A stretch of 64,000 bases of DNA from Bacillota bacterium. Lineage in GTDB: Bacteria; Bacillota; Bacilli; Paenibacillales; Paenibacillaceae. Within the stretch, counting starts at the first letter, position 1. Each line of letters begins with the position of its first letter. A program made the position numbers and the translations under genes. The stretch spans positions 1 through 64,000 of the forward strand of contig JAEZCJ010000090.1 of assembly GCA_023433615.1 (NCBI GenBank), given 5' to 3'. The notes under the pieces were generated by a model. It had not been told where the DNA came from. It worked only from the letters and a program-made list of their open reading frames with translations, and made no database searches. This document shows positions 43,112 to 50,804 of the stretch, one piece after another.

Positions 43112-44026
43112 ATGAATCTGGAACAGATCGAAACCTTCCTGACGGTCTATCAGAACGGTTCCTACAAGAAGGCTGCGGAGCTGCTCTATCTGCCGCAGCC
43201 GACGGTCTCGCACCGGATCAGCCAGTTGGAAAAGGAGATCGGCAAGTCGCTGCTCATTCGCGGGAGGGGGAAGGTCAGGCTGACGGAAGAGGGCAAGGCG
43301 TTCCTGCCGCATGCCAGGCGGATCATGGGCGCAATTCAGGAAGGGAAGGAGGCGGTGGAGCGGGTAAGCGCCGGGGAGACGGGGAAGCTGTCGATCGGCT
43401 GCAACAATTCATTCGCGGCGTATGTGCTGCCGGATGTGATGGATTCCTTCACGGACGATTATCCGCATGTCTCGATCAAGGTCTATTGCTACGCTTCGAA
43501 TGAGCTCGTCCGACTGATGAAGAATCAGACGTTCCAGCTCGGCGTCACGCGCTATACGAGCAATGACAGCGAGCTTGTCTATCGCCCGATCCACAGCGAA
43601 CAGACGATGCTGTTCGTGTCGCCCGAGCATCCGTTCGCGAAGCTGAAGAAGGTGCCGCTGGGGGATATTCTGAAGGAGCCGATCGTGACGTACCCGAAGG
43701 AGACGCAGTACAGGCAGATGATCGACATGACGCTGGCGCAGTATAATTGTCCCTACAAGCCGAAGTACGAGACGAATAACCTGGCGCTCATCAAGCATTT
43801 TCTGATGCGTAACGCAGGGGTGTTCCTGTCGGGGGGCGTCTATATGCGCAGAGAGGTGGAATCGGGGGAGCTGGTTCAATTGGAGATCGAACACAACCCT
43901 TTTCCGCTGAGCCAAGTGTTCGTCGTCTATCGCAAGGGCGAGATGAACAGCCTGGATGCGCTGTTCATCCGCCACTTCGAGGAACGCATCAATCAGGGGG
44001 CGGGATTGACCCGCATGGTGCGCTAA
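43112..44026 (+). CDS. LysR-family transcriptional regulator
   Basis: The start 'MNLEQIETFLTVYQNGSYKK' was chosen at 43112 after GGAGTGG. The 304-residue protein has the N-terminal winged helix ('LPQPTVSHRISQLEKEIGK') and a co-inducer domain of about 210 residues. It lies between hydrolase genes 2 and 3, divergent from one and overlapping the other by four bases tail to tail. It most likely controls both, in response to the transported or hydrolysed compound. Confidence 0.92.
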   Translation: MNLEQIETFLTVYQNGSYKKAAELLYLPQPTVSHRISQLEKEIGKSLLIRGRGKVRLTEEGKAFLPHARRIMGAIQEGKEAVERVSAGETGKLSIGCNNSFAAYVLPDVMDSFTDDYPHVSIKVYCYASNELVRLMKNQTFQLGVTRYTSNDSELVYRPIHSEQTMLFVSPEHPFAKLKKVPLGDILKEPIVTYPKETQYRQMIDMTLAQYNCPYKPKYETNNLALIKHFLMRNAGVFLSGGVYMRREVESGELVQLEIEHNPFPLSQVFVVYRKGEMNSLDALFIRHFEERINQGAGLTRMVR

Positions 44027-44745
44027 GCGGTCGCGATGGCTTGGCTCTTCGTGCCGACTGCCTCGAAATATTGCACGGTATAGGGCAGACTGACGACATC
44101 GGCATACTTCTGATGCAGATCGTAGAGATTCATGTAGTGGGAGGCTTGCGTGCGGTCGAAGACGCATTCCTCCACGACGCCCATCTTGAAGCGGTAGGTC
44201 GCGCCGTCGACGACGGAAGCGCGGACGCAGCCGCTGGTCGTCTCGCCGCAGCAGATGACGGTGTCGATGCCGAGGCTGACGAGCTGGAACAAGAGCGGCG
44301 TGCCGTGAAAAGCGCTCGCCGCCGCCTTCTCGATGATGAGCTCGCCCGGCAGCGGTTCGACTTCCTCGACGATTTCGCGGCCTTTCGCGATCATGTCCTC
44401 CGTCAGTGCGGAAGTATTGCGCTTGCCCTTGCCGCCGCGCGACCAGCTGTTGACGCCGGTGTGCAGCCCTTTGACATGGATAACCGGTATGCCGTTTGCT
44501 CGTGCGGCCGCAAGCAGGATCGAGGTCTGATCGACGGCTTCCCAGCCCTCGATCCCGGTGCTCATCGGCCAGGTCTTGATCGATTCCAGAATCGGCTCGC
44601 GCTTCATGCCCAGCACGCTGTAGTAGATGTCGATCAGGAGAAGTGCCGGCTTCGCGCCGAATCCGGCCAGCTCCTTCTTGCCCAGCAAGGCGTCATGCGC
44701 CTTATCCTGCTCCGTCATGAAGTCGTACCAGCTCAATTTGCTCAT
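44023..44745 (-). CDS. Isochorismatase-fold cysteine hydrolase, paralogue 3
   Basis: GGAGGG is nine bases upstream of the ATG. The 240-residue protein has Asp in LLLIDIYYSVLG, Lys in EKAAASAFHGT and Cys in ETTSGCVRASVVDG. It is transcribed from its own promoter region, which carries an 18-bp perfect palindrome, and is separated from the other two copies by the LysR gene. Three conserved but not identical copies suggest different substrates rather than redundancy (inference). Confidence 0.88.
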   Translation of the reverse strand: MSKLSWYDFMTEQDKAHDALLGKKELAGFGAKPALLLIDIYYSVLGMKREPILESIKTWPMSTGIEGWEAVDQTSILLAAARANGIPVIHVKGLHTGVNSWSRGGKGKRNTSALTEDMIAKGREIVEEVEPLPGELIIEKAAASAFHGTPLLFQLVSLGIDTVICCGETTSGCVRASVVDGATYRFKMGVVEECVFDRTQASHYMNLYDLHQKYADVVSLPYTVQYFEAVGTKSQAIATA

Positions 44746-45070
44746 TCGTTCATCCCTCCGCTATTCATTCTCAACGTCATAATAAGTCAGAATATTCTGA
44801 CTGTAAATGCGCGAATATGAATGGGAACAGCAGAAAAATGAATGTAAGCGCATCAAGCGCAGGTGTGCGGGGAAGCGGAAGTGAGGGAGGGTGCGGGGCA
44901 TGGGCGGGGGAAGCGGAAGTAGAAATGTCCCTTTCAATGGGTAAATGTCGTGTTGCATTGTAGATTGGGGGCGCGCAGCAAGCGGTTGGCGGTTAGCGGT
45001 GATCGAGCAACAAGCAATAAGCAGCAAGAGGTCAGCAATTAGTAGTAATCGGCCATGTGAGATCTTATCG
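44746..45070. other. 325-bp spacer between hydrolase 3 and the ldh terminator
   Basis: Besides the 44785-44802 palindrome it has G-rich stretches with GAAGCGGAAGT twice (near 44873 and 44913) and an AGC/GCA-rich tract near 44990-45050. No gene is seen. Confidence 0.45.
44785..44802. promoter_or_regulatory. 18-bp perfect palindrome upstream of hydrolase 3
   Basis: AGTCAGAATATTCTGACT is perfectly symmetric and lies 40-57 bases before the start codon of the third hydrolase gene, where an operator would sit. It may bind the neighbouring LysR protein or another dimeric regulator. Confidence 0.6.
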
Positions 45071-45108
45071 CAAAAACAAGCCCTCCTCCGCGCGGAGAAG
45101 GGCTTGTT
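45071..45108 (-). terminator. Terminator of focA-ldh
   Basis: AACAAGCCC with TTCTCC pairs with GGAGGA and GGGCTTGTT around GCGC (minus strand), followed by TTTTTG. It lies 19 bases after the ldh stop. Confidence 0.85.
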
Positions 45109-45126
45109 GCTATTGGGAATCCCTGT

Positions 45127-46041
45127 TCACACTTCGATCGATTGGATCAAGCCTTTCAGTTTATCCGCCGACTTGTGCAGCAGTGCCTTCTCTTCTTCTG
45201 AGAGGCTGATGTTCAGCACCTCGCGGATGCCGGTGCGATCGACGACGCATGGCACGCCCAGATACACATCCGATACGCCATGGTAGTTGTCGAGCAGCGT
45301 GGAGACGTTCAGTACGGCGGATTCGTTGCGCAGAATGGCGGTAACGATCCGGTCGAGCGCCAGCGCGATCGCATAGTAGGTCGCGCCCTTCGCCTCGATG
45401 ATCTGGTAGGCCGCATCGCGAGTGTTCACGAAGATCTCTTGTTTCGCCTCGTCGGTAATGTCGACGTCCGTACCGGCGACGTTCGCCAGGCTCCAGACCG
45501 GCAGCTCGGAGTCGCCATGCTCGCCGATGATGTGCGCGTGCACGCTGCGCGGATCGATGCGCAGATGCTCGCCGATCAGATAGCGGAAGCGCGCGCTGTC
45601 GAGCAGCGTGCCGGAGCCGATGACGCGGTGTACCGGCCACTTGGATTTCTTAAGGGAGAAGTAGGCCATGATGTCGACGGGATTCGTCGCGATCAGCAGG
45701 ATGCCGTCCTTATTGTACTTGAGAACTTCGTCGATGATGCTCTCATAGATGCCGACGTTGCGCTTCAAGAGATCGACGCGCGTCTCGCCGGGCTTCTGAG
45801 CGGCGCCGGCCGTAATGACGACGATGTCCGCATCCGCGCAGTCCTCGTATGTACCTGCCCATACCTTCGTGCCGCCGATGAACGGCATGCCGTGATTCAT
45901 GTCGAGCGCATCGCCTACAGCCTTATTGGCATTGGCGTCGATCAGGACCAATTCATCCATTCTTCCCCTTAGCAGCAGCGTGTAAGCCGTTGTCGAACCT
46001 ACCGCTCCTACTCCGATGACGACTACCCTTGTTTTCTTCAT
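45127..46041 (-). CDS. ldh: L-lactate dehydrogenase
   Basis: The 304-residue enzyme has the NAD loop GVGAVGSTTA (about 10-19), 'ITAGAAQKPGETR' with the substrate Arg, 'NPVDIMAYF' and the active-site His in GEHGDSE. It regenerates NAD by reducing pyruvate. Its ribosome site (GAGGAG) lies within the last codons of focA, one base separating the genes, so the two are translated from one message. Confidence 0.96.
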   Translation of the reverse strand: MKKTRVVVIGVGAVGSTTAYTLLLRGRMDELVLIDANANKAVGDALDMNHGMPFIGGTKVWAGTYEDCADADIVVITAGAAQKPGETRVDLLKRNVGIYESIIDEVLKYNKDGILLIATNPVDIMAYFSLKKSKWPVHRVIGSGTLLDSARFRYLIGEHLRIDPRSVHAHIIGEHGDSELPVWSLANVAGTDVDITDEAKQEIFVNTRDAAYQIIEAKGATYYAIALALDRIVTAILRNESAVLNVSTLLDNYHGVSDVYLGVPCVVDRTGIREVLNISLSEEEKALLHKSADKLKGLIQSIEV

Positions 46042-46042
46042 A

Positions 46043-46834
46043 TCAATGCATCTCCTCTGTGTCCATATAAGGTTTGTTCACGAAATAATACATGTAGCCC
46101 ATCAGAATGCCGCCGCCGATCATGTTCCCGAGCGTGACGGGGATCAGGTTGTGCAGCACGCCCCCCAGCGAGATCGTGCCGGGATGATTGAGGACCAGCG
46201 CGATGGCGAAGGTGCACATGTTCGCGATGCTATGCTCGTAGCCTGAAATGAAGAAGCAGAAGACGAACAGCATCATGGCGAACAGCTTCGGACCGTCGCC
46301 CTGCATCCCCATCGGGACGAAGAAGGCGAGGCAGACTAACCAGTTACAGAGCAGGCCGCGGAAAAAAAGCTCGACGATCGGCGCCTGCATCTTCTTCTCG
46401 ACGACGCTGAGCAGGAAGCCGTTCACGTCCGCGCTCTCGAACAGCCCTGTTGCCCAGATGAGCAGCGCGAATGCAACCGCGCCAAGAATGTTGCCGCCAT
46501 AGCTCGTAAGCCATAACCGGAGGACGGTTCCCCAGGGCAGCTTGCGGCGCAGCGCGGCGAAGGAGAAGTAGAACGTGTTGCCGGTGAACAGATCGCCGCC
46601 GCCGTAGGAGATCAAGATGATCGCGGCGCCGAACGTGAGCGCGGCCATCGGGTACGTCAACGGGGAATGCTCCAGATAGAAGAAGTTCCCTGTCTTGAAG
46701 GCGACAATGACGCCGAAGCCGATGAACATGCTGGCAAGCATGGCGCGCAGCACGTAGTGCAGCTTGCTCGTCGTATAAATCTTGTGCTTCTTGAGCGCCA
46801 GCTTCTCGACCTGCTGTAAGGGGATAAGTTCCAT
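46043..46834 (-). CDS. focA: Formate/nitrite transporter family protein (FocA-like)
   Basis: The ATG at 46834 follows AAGGGAG. The 263-residue protein has six membrane segments and the FNT stretches 'GGGDLFTGNTFYF', 'LLCNWLVCLAFFVP' and 'SGYEHSIANM' near the fourth helix. Such pentameric channels move formate, nitrite or lactate as acids. Coupling to ldh suggests that here it exports lactate or formate in fermentation (inference). Confidence 0.9.
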   Translation of the reverse strand: MELIPLQQVEKLALKKHKIYTTSKLHYVLRAMLASMFIGFGVIVAFKTGNFFYLEHSPLTYPMAALTFGAAIILISYGGGDLFTGNTFYFSFAALRRKLPWGTVLRLWLTSYGGNILGAVAFALLIWATGLFESADVNGFLLSVVEKKMQAPIVELFFRGLLCNWLVCLAFFVPMGMQGDGPKLFAMMLFVFCFFISGYEHSIANMCTFAIALVLNHPGTISLGGVLHNLIPVTLGNMIGGGILMGYMYYFVNKPYMDTEEMH

Positions 46835-46913
46835 GATAGCGCGTCTCCCTTCGGGCAGGATGTCGGAATAGCTTCCCACCTGCAACCCAATCATATCCAT
46901 CCTTGTTGTGATA

Positions 46914-46956
46914 AGTGTACAAGGCGGGCGGCTGAGCGGAAAGTGATAATTATCAC
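46914..46956 (-). promoter_or_regulatory. Fnr/Rex-like box and -10 of the focA-ldh operon
   Basis: GTGATAATTATCAC (46943-46956) is a perfect 14-bp palindrome. With flanks it reads AGTGA-N6-TCACA, one base from the Bacillus Fnr consensus. A -10-like TACACT (minus strand, 46919-46914) is centred 33 bases away, so the box centre would be about -41.5, the class II activator position. There is no good -35. Confidence 0.65.
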
Positions 46957-47004
46957 ACTAACGCTTTTATAACCGAAAATAAGGGAAAAGGCAAAAGAAA
47001 TCGA

Positions 47005-47052
47005 TTGACAAAACTAATGATGTTAGTTAATGTAAAACTAACGATATTAGTT
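47005..47052 (+). promoter_or_regulatory. Promoter with twin operators (TetR target)
   Basis: TTGACA (47005-47010) is followed by AACTAA-TGATG-TTAGTT (47012-47028) and AACTAA-CGATA-TTAGTT (47036-47052), two 17-bp palindromes 24 bases apart. The first fills the spacer of the promoter (a -10-like TAATGT at 47028) and the second lies just beyond it, ending 18 bases before the start codon. Confidence 0.75.
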
Positions 47053-47070
47053 ATGAGAAGAGGGAATGTG

Positions 47071-47811
47071 ATGAAGATAACAACGTACGGAAAATTGCAT
47101 CAATTAGCGTTCATGCCAAGACTGTTCCCGGTGAACTGCTATCTCGTGGAGGAAGAGGACGGCTTGACCCTGGTCGACTGCGCGATGCCGTTCAGCGCGA
47201 AGGGGATTCTGGCGGCTGCGACAAAGCTGGGGAAGCCGATCCGCCGCATTGCGCTGACGCATGCCCACGGCGATCATGTCGGGGCGCTCGATCGGCTGAA
47301 GCAGGCGCTGCCTGAAGCCGAGGTGATGATCTCGACAAGAGACGCCAAGCTGCTGGCCGGCGATACGTCGCTGCAGGCGGACGAACCGCAGCACATCATC
47401 CGGGGCGATGTGCCGAAGAAGATCGTCACGCGGCCGGATCGGCTGCTGCAGGACGGCGACACGATCGGCTCGCTCGCCGTTCATGCCGCGCCGGGCCATA
47501 CGCCGGGGATGCTCGCATTCCTCGACACGCGCATCGGTGCGCTGATTGCCGGCGACGCGATGCAGACGCGCGGCGGCGTGGCGGTCGCCGGCACGCTGAT
47601 GCCGTGGTTCCCGTTCCCGGCGATGGCCACGTGGCACAAGCCATCGGCGCTCGAGAGCGCGCGCAGGCTGGCCGCGCTGCAGCCGACGCTGCTCGCTGTC
47701 GGGCACGGCAAGCTGCTCATGAACCCGTTGCCGGCCATGCAGCGAGCCATCGAACGAGCCGAAGCGGAGCTGGGCAAAGCTGGTCAGAAGCGAGGCGGTC
47801 TGCATGCCTAG
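47071..47811 (+). CDS. Metallo-beta-lactamase-fold hydrolase
   Basis: The ATG at 47071 follows AAGAGGGA. The 246-residue protein has the zinc motif HAHGDH (64-69), 'HAAPGHTPGMLAFLD', 'LIAGDAMQTRGG' and a final 'AVGHGKL'. The exact substrate is unknown. It overlaps the TetR gene by eight bases and shares its twin-operator promoter, so the hydrolase is probably induced by the ligand of the TetR protein. Confidence 0.87.
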   Translation: MKITTYGKLHQLAFMPRLFPVNCYLVEEEDGLTLVDCAMPFSAKGILAAATKLGKPIRRIALTHAHGDHVGALDRLKQALPEAEVMISTRDAKLLAGDTSLQADEPQHIIRGDVPKKIVTRPDRLLQDGDTIGSLAVHAAPGHTPGMLAFLDTRIGALIAGDAMQTRGGVAVAGTLMPWFPFPAMATWHKPSALESARRLAALQPTLLAVGHGKLLMNPLPAMQRAIERAEAELGKAGQKRGGLHA

Positions 47812-48373
47812 AGCGGGATTGGACACAACAGCCGTATTGCTGGCCGCCGCCGACATTGCGGACCGGGAAGGGTTGGAGGCGGTAACGCTGGCCGCTCTGG
47901 CGCAGAAGCTCGATATCCGCTCGCCTTCGCTGTATAACCATGTGAACGGGCTGGGCGGACTCCGCTTGAAGATGGCCGTATACGCCTTAGAGAAGTTACA
48001 TGAGTCGATGGCGGAAGCCGCGATCGGAAGGTCAGGCGATGAAGCGGTTCATGCGCTGTGCGATGCGTACATCGGATTCGTGCGCCAGCACCCCGGCTTG
48101 TACGAGGCCGCGCAGTTGTCGACGGATAAGTGGGATGAGTCCGTAAAGCGAGCTGGCGGGCAGACGGTCGCCGTCGTGACGCGCGTGCTTGTGGCGTATG
48201 GGCTGGAAGGAGATAAGGCGCTGCATGCGGTGCGCATCCTGCGCAGCCTGCTGCACGGCTTCGCGTCGCTGGAACAGAAGGGCGGCTTCGGGCTTCCGCT
48301 TGAACTCGATGTCACGCAGCGGATGCTCGTGGACGCGTTTCTGGCAGGCTTGGATGCGATTCGAAGAGAATAG
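47804..48373 (+). CDS. TetR-family regulator (WHG-type C-terminal domain)
   Basis: The 189-residue protein has an N-terminal helix-turn-helix ('VTLAALAQKLDIRSPSLYNHV', about 27-48) and a C-terminal TetR domain with 'GLYEAAQLS' and 'RILRSLLHGFASLE'. It is the second gene of the operon and should bind the two palindromes at 47012-47052, repressing its own operon. Confidence 0.88.
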   Translation: MPRAGLDTTAVLLAAADIADREGLEAVTLAALAQKLDIRSPSLYNHVNGLGGLRLKMAVYALEKLHESMAEAAIGRSGDEAVHALCDAYIGFVRQHPGLYEAAQLSTDKWDESVKRAGGQTVAVVTRVLVAYGLEGDKALHAVRILRSLLHGFASLEQKGGFGLPLELDVTQRMLVDAFLAGLDAIRRE

Positions 48374-48427
48374 CGGATCGAATAGCGTGCAGTCGCGAAA
48401 ATGACGAAGCGCTGACTCCAGCCTGAG

Positions 48428-49063
48428 CTATGCCAGATCCTGCAGTCCGCCCCAGAATACCTTCAAGGCGAAGTAGAAGAACAACGCCGCCGAAGCTAGG
48501 GATAGGCCGCGCACGATTCGCGGACCTGCGATCGCGCTGAAGCGGCTGGAAGCCAGAGCGACGCCGAAGGACCACGCAAGCCCCGCGGCGAAGAAGCCGG
48601 CAACGAACGTCAGAAGAGTGCCGCCAGCTAGATTCATTCCGGCGACGATCGGGCCGGCGACGAAGGCGAACCAGACGATGACTGTCGGGGAAGAGAGCGC
48701 AAGACCCGCGCCCATGAAGAAGGCTGCGAGCGACGATTGGGCTTTCGACTCGCCGTCGGTCTTCAGCGGCTTGGGCTTATACGATTCGCGAAGCATTGCA
48801 TACGTCAGATAGAGGAGTACGGCTGAGCCGACGATCCAGAGCGCCCATCGAACGAGCGGAATCTCAAAGACGAAGCTCATGCCCAGCAGGGCAAGGGAGA
48901 GGTAGAACAAGTCGCCGAAGCAGGAGCCGAAGCCCAGCATAAAGGAAGGTCGGAAACCGCGTTCCATGCCAGTCTTCATCAAGGCGACATTGACCATGCC
49001 GAGGTCGAAGCAGAGGGATAAACTGAAGAGGAAGCCTTCGCTGAATGCAACAATGTTGGACAT
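48428..49063 (-). CDS. LysE/RhtB-family amino-acid exporter
   Basis: AAGGAG is ten bases upstream of the ATG. The 211-residue protein has six membrane segments and the LysE pattern: 'FLFSLSLCFDLGMVNVALMKTG', 'FMLGFGSCFGDLFYLSLALLG' and 'LALSSPTVIVWFAFV'. Such proteins export amino acids or related compounds. It is a single gene convergent with the TetR gene. Confidence 0.85.
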   Translation of the reverse strand: MSNIVAFSEGFLFSLSLCFDLGMVNVALMKTGMERGFRPSFMLGFGSCFGDLFYLSLALLGMSFVFEIPLVRWALWIVGSAVLLYLTYAMLRESYKPKPLKTDGESKAQSSLAAFFMGAGLALSSPTVIVWFAFVAGPIVAGMNLAGGTLLTFVAGFFAAGLAWSFGVALASSRFSAIAGPRIVRGLSLASAALFFYFALKVFWGGLQDLA

Positions 49064-49196
49064 GTAAAATTGCTCCTTCTTGAGGGGTCGTATCTCCTCA
49101 TTCTAGAGCAAATTGTCAAATTCTTCAATTAACATGTGAGGTATTATTACACGAGCAAGCTGCAGCGCACCGCCTGATAAGCACGTTCACGTGCTG

Positions 49197-49400
49197 TCAA
49201 CGTACCGACAGTGCCCGCACCGTGCGGAACGGAATGCCCGTCTTCTGAACGACATCCATCATGGACGCGCCTGGATGCTGCTCGAGGTAAGCCTTGACAG
49301 CTAGCACCTCGCGCCGTTCTGCCAGCAGGCAGTCCGCGCATAAGCTCGAATGGGCAGCCAGCGTAAGCTTGCTGCAGTGCGCGCAATTGACGATTTTCAT
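49197..49400 (-). CDS. Small zinc-ribbon/HTH protein (YvyF N-terminus-like)
   Basis: The ATG at 49400 follows GGGAG. The 67-residue protein has two Cys pairs (CAHC and CADC) forming a zinc ribbon, then 'VKAYLEQHPGASMMDVVQKTG' and 'FRTVRAL', a helix-turn-helix. This layout resembles the front part of flagellar-operon protein YvyF. It is probably a small regulator. Confidence 0.65.
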   Translation of the reverse strand: MKIVNCAHCSKLTLAAHSSLCADCLLAERREVLAVKAYLEQHPGASMMDVVQKTGIPFRTVRALSVR

Positions 49401-49589
49401 GCTCATCATCTCCCGGTATGCGTATATGGTCATAGTATTCGTCAGGATCCGATATCTATTGGGGGTACATTGGGCAAAAGTTTCGATAAAAAGTCACATC
49501 CTGCTCAATACTTCCATTATCGACGATAATCGTGGGCGGCGCATGGCTAATTGGAACCGTTTTTCTAGTGCCGGAAGCGCATAGCAGAC

Positions 49590-49622
49590 GAGGGACACCC
49601 CGCATGATGCGGTGCGTCCCTC
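49590..49622 (-). terminator. Hairpin after a 46-residue gene
   Basis: GAGGGAC pairs with GTCCCTC, and inside it CCGCA pairs with TGCGG around TGA. It ends seven bases from the stop codon of the small gene; a T-tract is lacking. Confidence 0.5.
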
Positions 49623-49628
49623 GCTCCG

Positions 49629-49769
49629 TTAACAGTTCGATCCCGGCTTGCCGCTCCGGTTCATCGGCTTCGGCTCCGTATCGTTACCGAGCCGATCCCC
49701 GAATTGATCCAGCCTCCCGGGGCTGGCTGCGGGACCGTTGTTCTTCGGCTTGTTGTTTCTGCCCGACAT
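49629..49769 (-). CDS. 46-residue hydrophilic protein of unknown function
   Basis: GGAGGTG is six bases before the ATG. The product is Gly/Asn/Lys/Pro-rich (starts MSGRNNKPKNNGPAASPG) without hydrophobic segments. The strong ribosome site and the hairpin after it argue for a real gene. It may be one of the small basic proteins common in spore formers, but no family is recognised. Confidence 0.55.
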   Translation of the reverse strand: MSGRNNKPKNNGPAASPGRLDQFGDRLGNDTEPKPMNRSGKPGSNC

Positions 49770-49838
49770 GGCATTCACCTCCGGCTGTCCATTGTTAGAA
49801 TGAGCGCCGAAGGGTGGTTTCATGCGTGCCAGAGGCTG

Positions 49839-50675
49839 CTACAGTTCCCACCATTTTAAGTATAGGAACGGGTCGACAGCTCCGTATGACGGCGTACGCT
49901 TGTACATGCCGAAATGCAGATGGGGCAGGAACTTGCCCTCCGTGCCTTCTGGACCATAGCCCGAGCTGCCGACGTAGCCGATCAGTTGGCCCTTCGAGAC
50001 TGTTGTCCCCGTCTTGATGCCGGATGCATAGCCGCTCAAGTGCGCATAATAAAATTCCGTGTCGTGATCGACGCGAATCGTGATCCGCCAGCCGCCGTAT
50101 TCGTTCCAGCCCGCACGGACGATCGTACCGGAGAGCGCGCTATAGACGGGCGTCCCCTTCGGGGCGAAAATATCGACGCCTTCATGCGTGCGAGGCTGCG
50201 TGCCGTCCGGCGACCAGGTGCGGCTGTCCGCATAAGTATTGGTGAACGCGGTGTATGTGCCGGCCTTAAGCGGCAGGATGCCGTCCAGATAGGCAGCCGG
50301 TTTGCGAGGAACATAAACCGTTAGGCCGGTCCATATATTCGACGGGTTCGCGATTTGAGGGTTCGCCTTGATCAGCTTGTCGAGCGGAACGCCGTGACGA
50401 ACGGAAATTTTCCACAGCGTATCGTCAGGCTGGACCGTAACGGCGAAGACATTCGCGGGATCCGGAACCTGCAGCAATTGGCCGTTAAGCAGCATGTTGG
50501 ACGTCAGACCATTCATCTGCTTGAGCTTGTCTACGGTCGTGCCGTGCTTGACGGAGATGCTCCAGAGCGAATCGGATGGCTGCACGACATAGGTCGCGGC
50601 CGAGGCCGTGAGCGGGAATGCGAGCGCGGCTGCCAATACGCCGCCGGCGATAAACTTCATCGCGCGTTTCATCAT
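49839..50675 (-). CDS. Secreted LysM / M23 (LytM-type) peptidase
   Basis: The 278-residue protein has a signal peptide ('AAALAFPLTASAA'), two LysM domains (about 27-70 and 77-122; 'YVVQPSDSLWSISVKHG', 'VTVQPDDTLWKISVRHG') and an M23 domain with 'RTHEGVDIFAPKGTPV' (His and Asp) and 'LPHLHFG' (His). The zinc ligands are complete, so it should cut peptidoglycan crosslinks. LysM anchors it to the wall. Confidence 0.92.
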   Translation of the reverse strand: MMKRAMKFIAGGVLAAALAFPLTASAATYVVQPSDSLWSISVKHGTTVDKLKQMNGLTSNMLLNGQLLQVPDPANVFAVTVQPDDTLWKISVRHGVPLDKLIKANPQIANPSNIWTGLTVYVPRKPAAYLDGILPLKAGTYTAFTNTYADSRTWSPDGTQPRTHEGVDIFAPKGTPVYSALSGTIVRAGWNEYGGWRITIRVDHDTEFYYAHLSGYASGIKTGTTVSKGQLIGYVGSSGYGPEGTEGKFLPHLHFGMYKRTPSYGAVDPFLYLKWWEL

Positions 50676-50804
50676 GATCCTATCTACCTCCCTGCAATCT
50701 AGGTTGGTTACGTTCTCATAGTACTAGATGAGCAGGAGGATGATATACCGTTAAATGTTGGCATCCGCTATAATGGATGGGATAGAAGGAGAGGAGGTGC
50801 CGGT

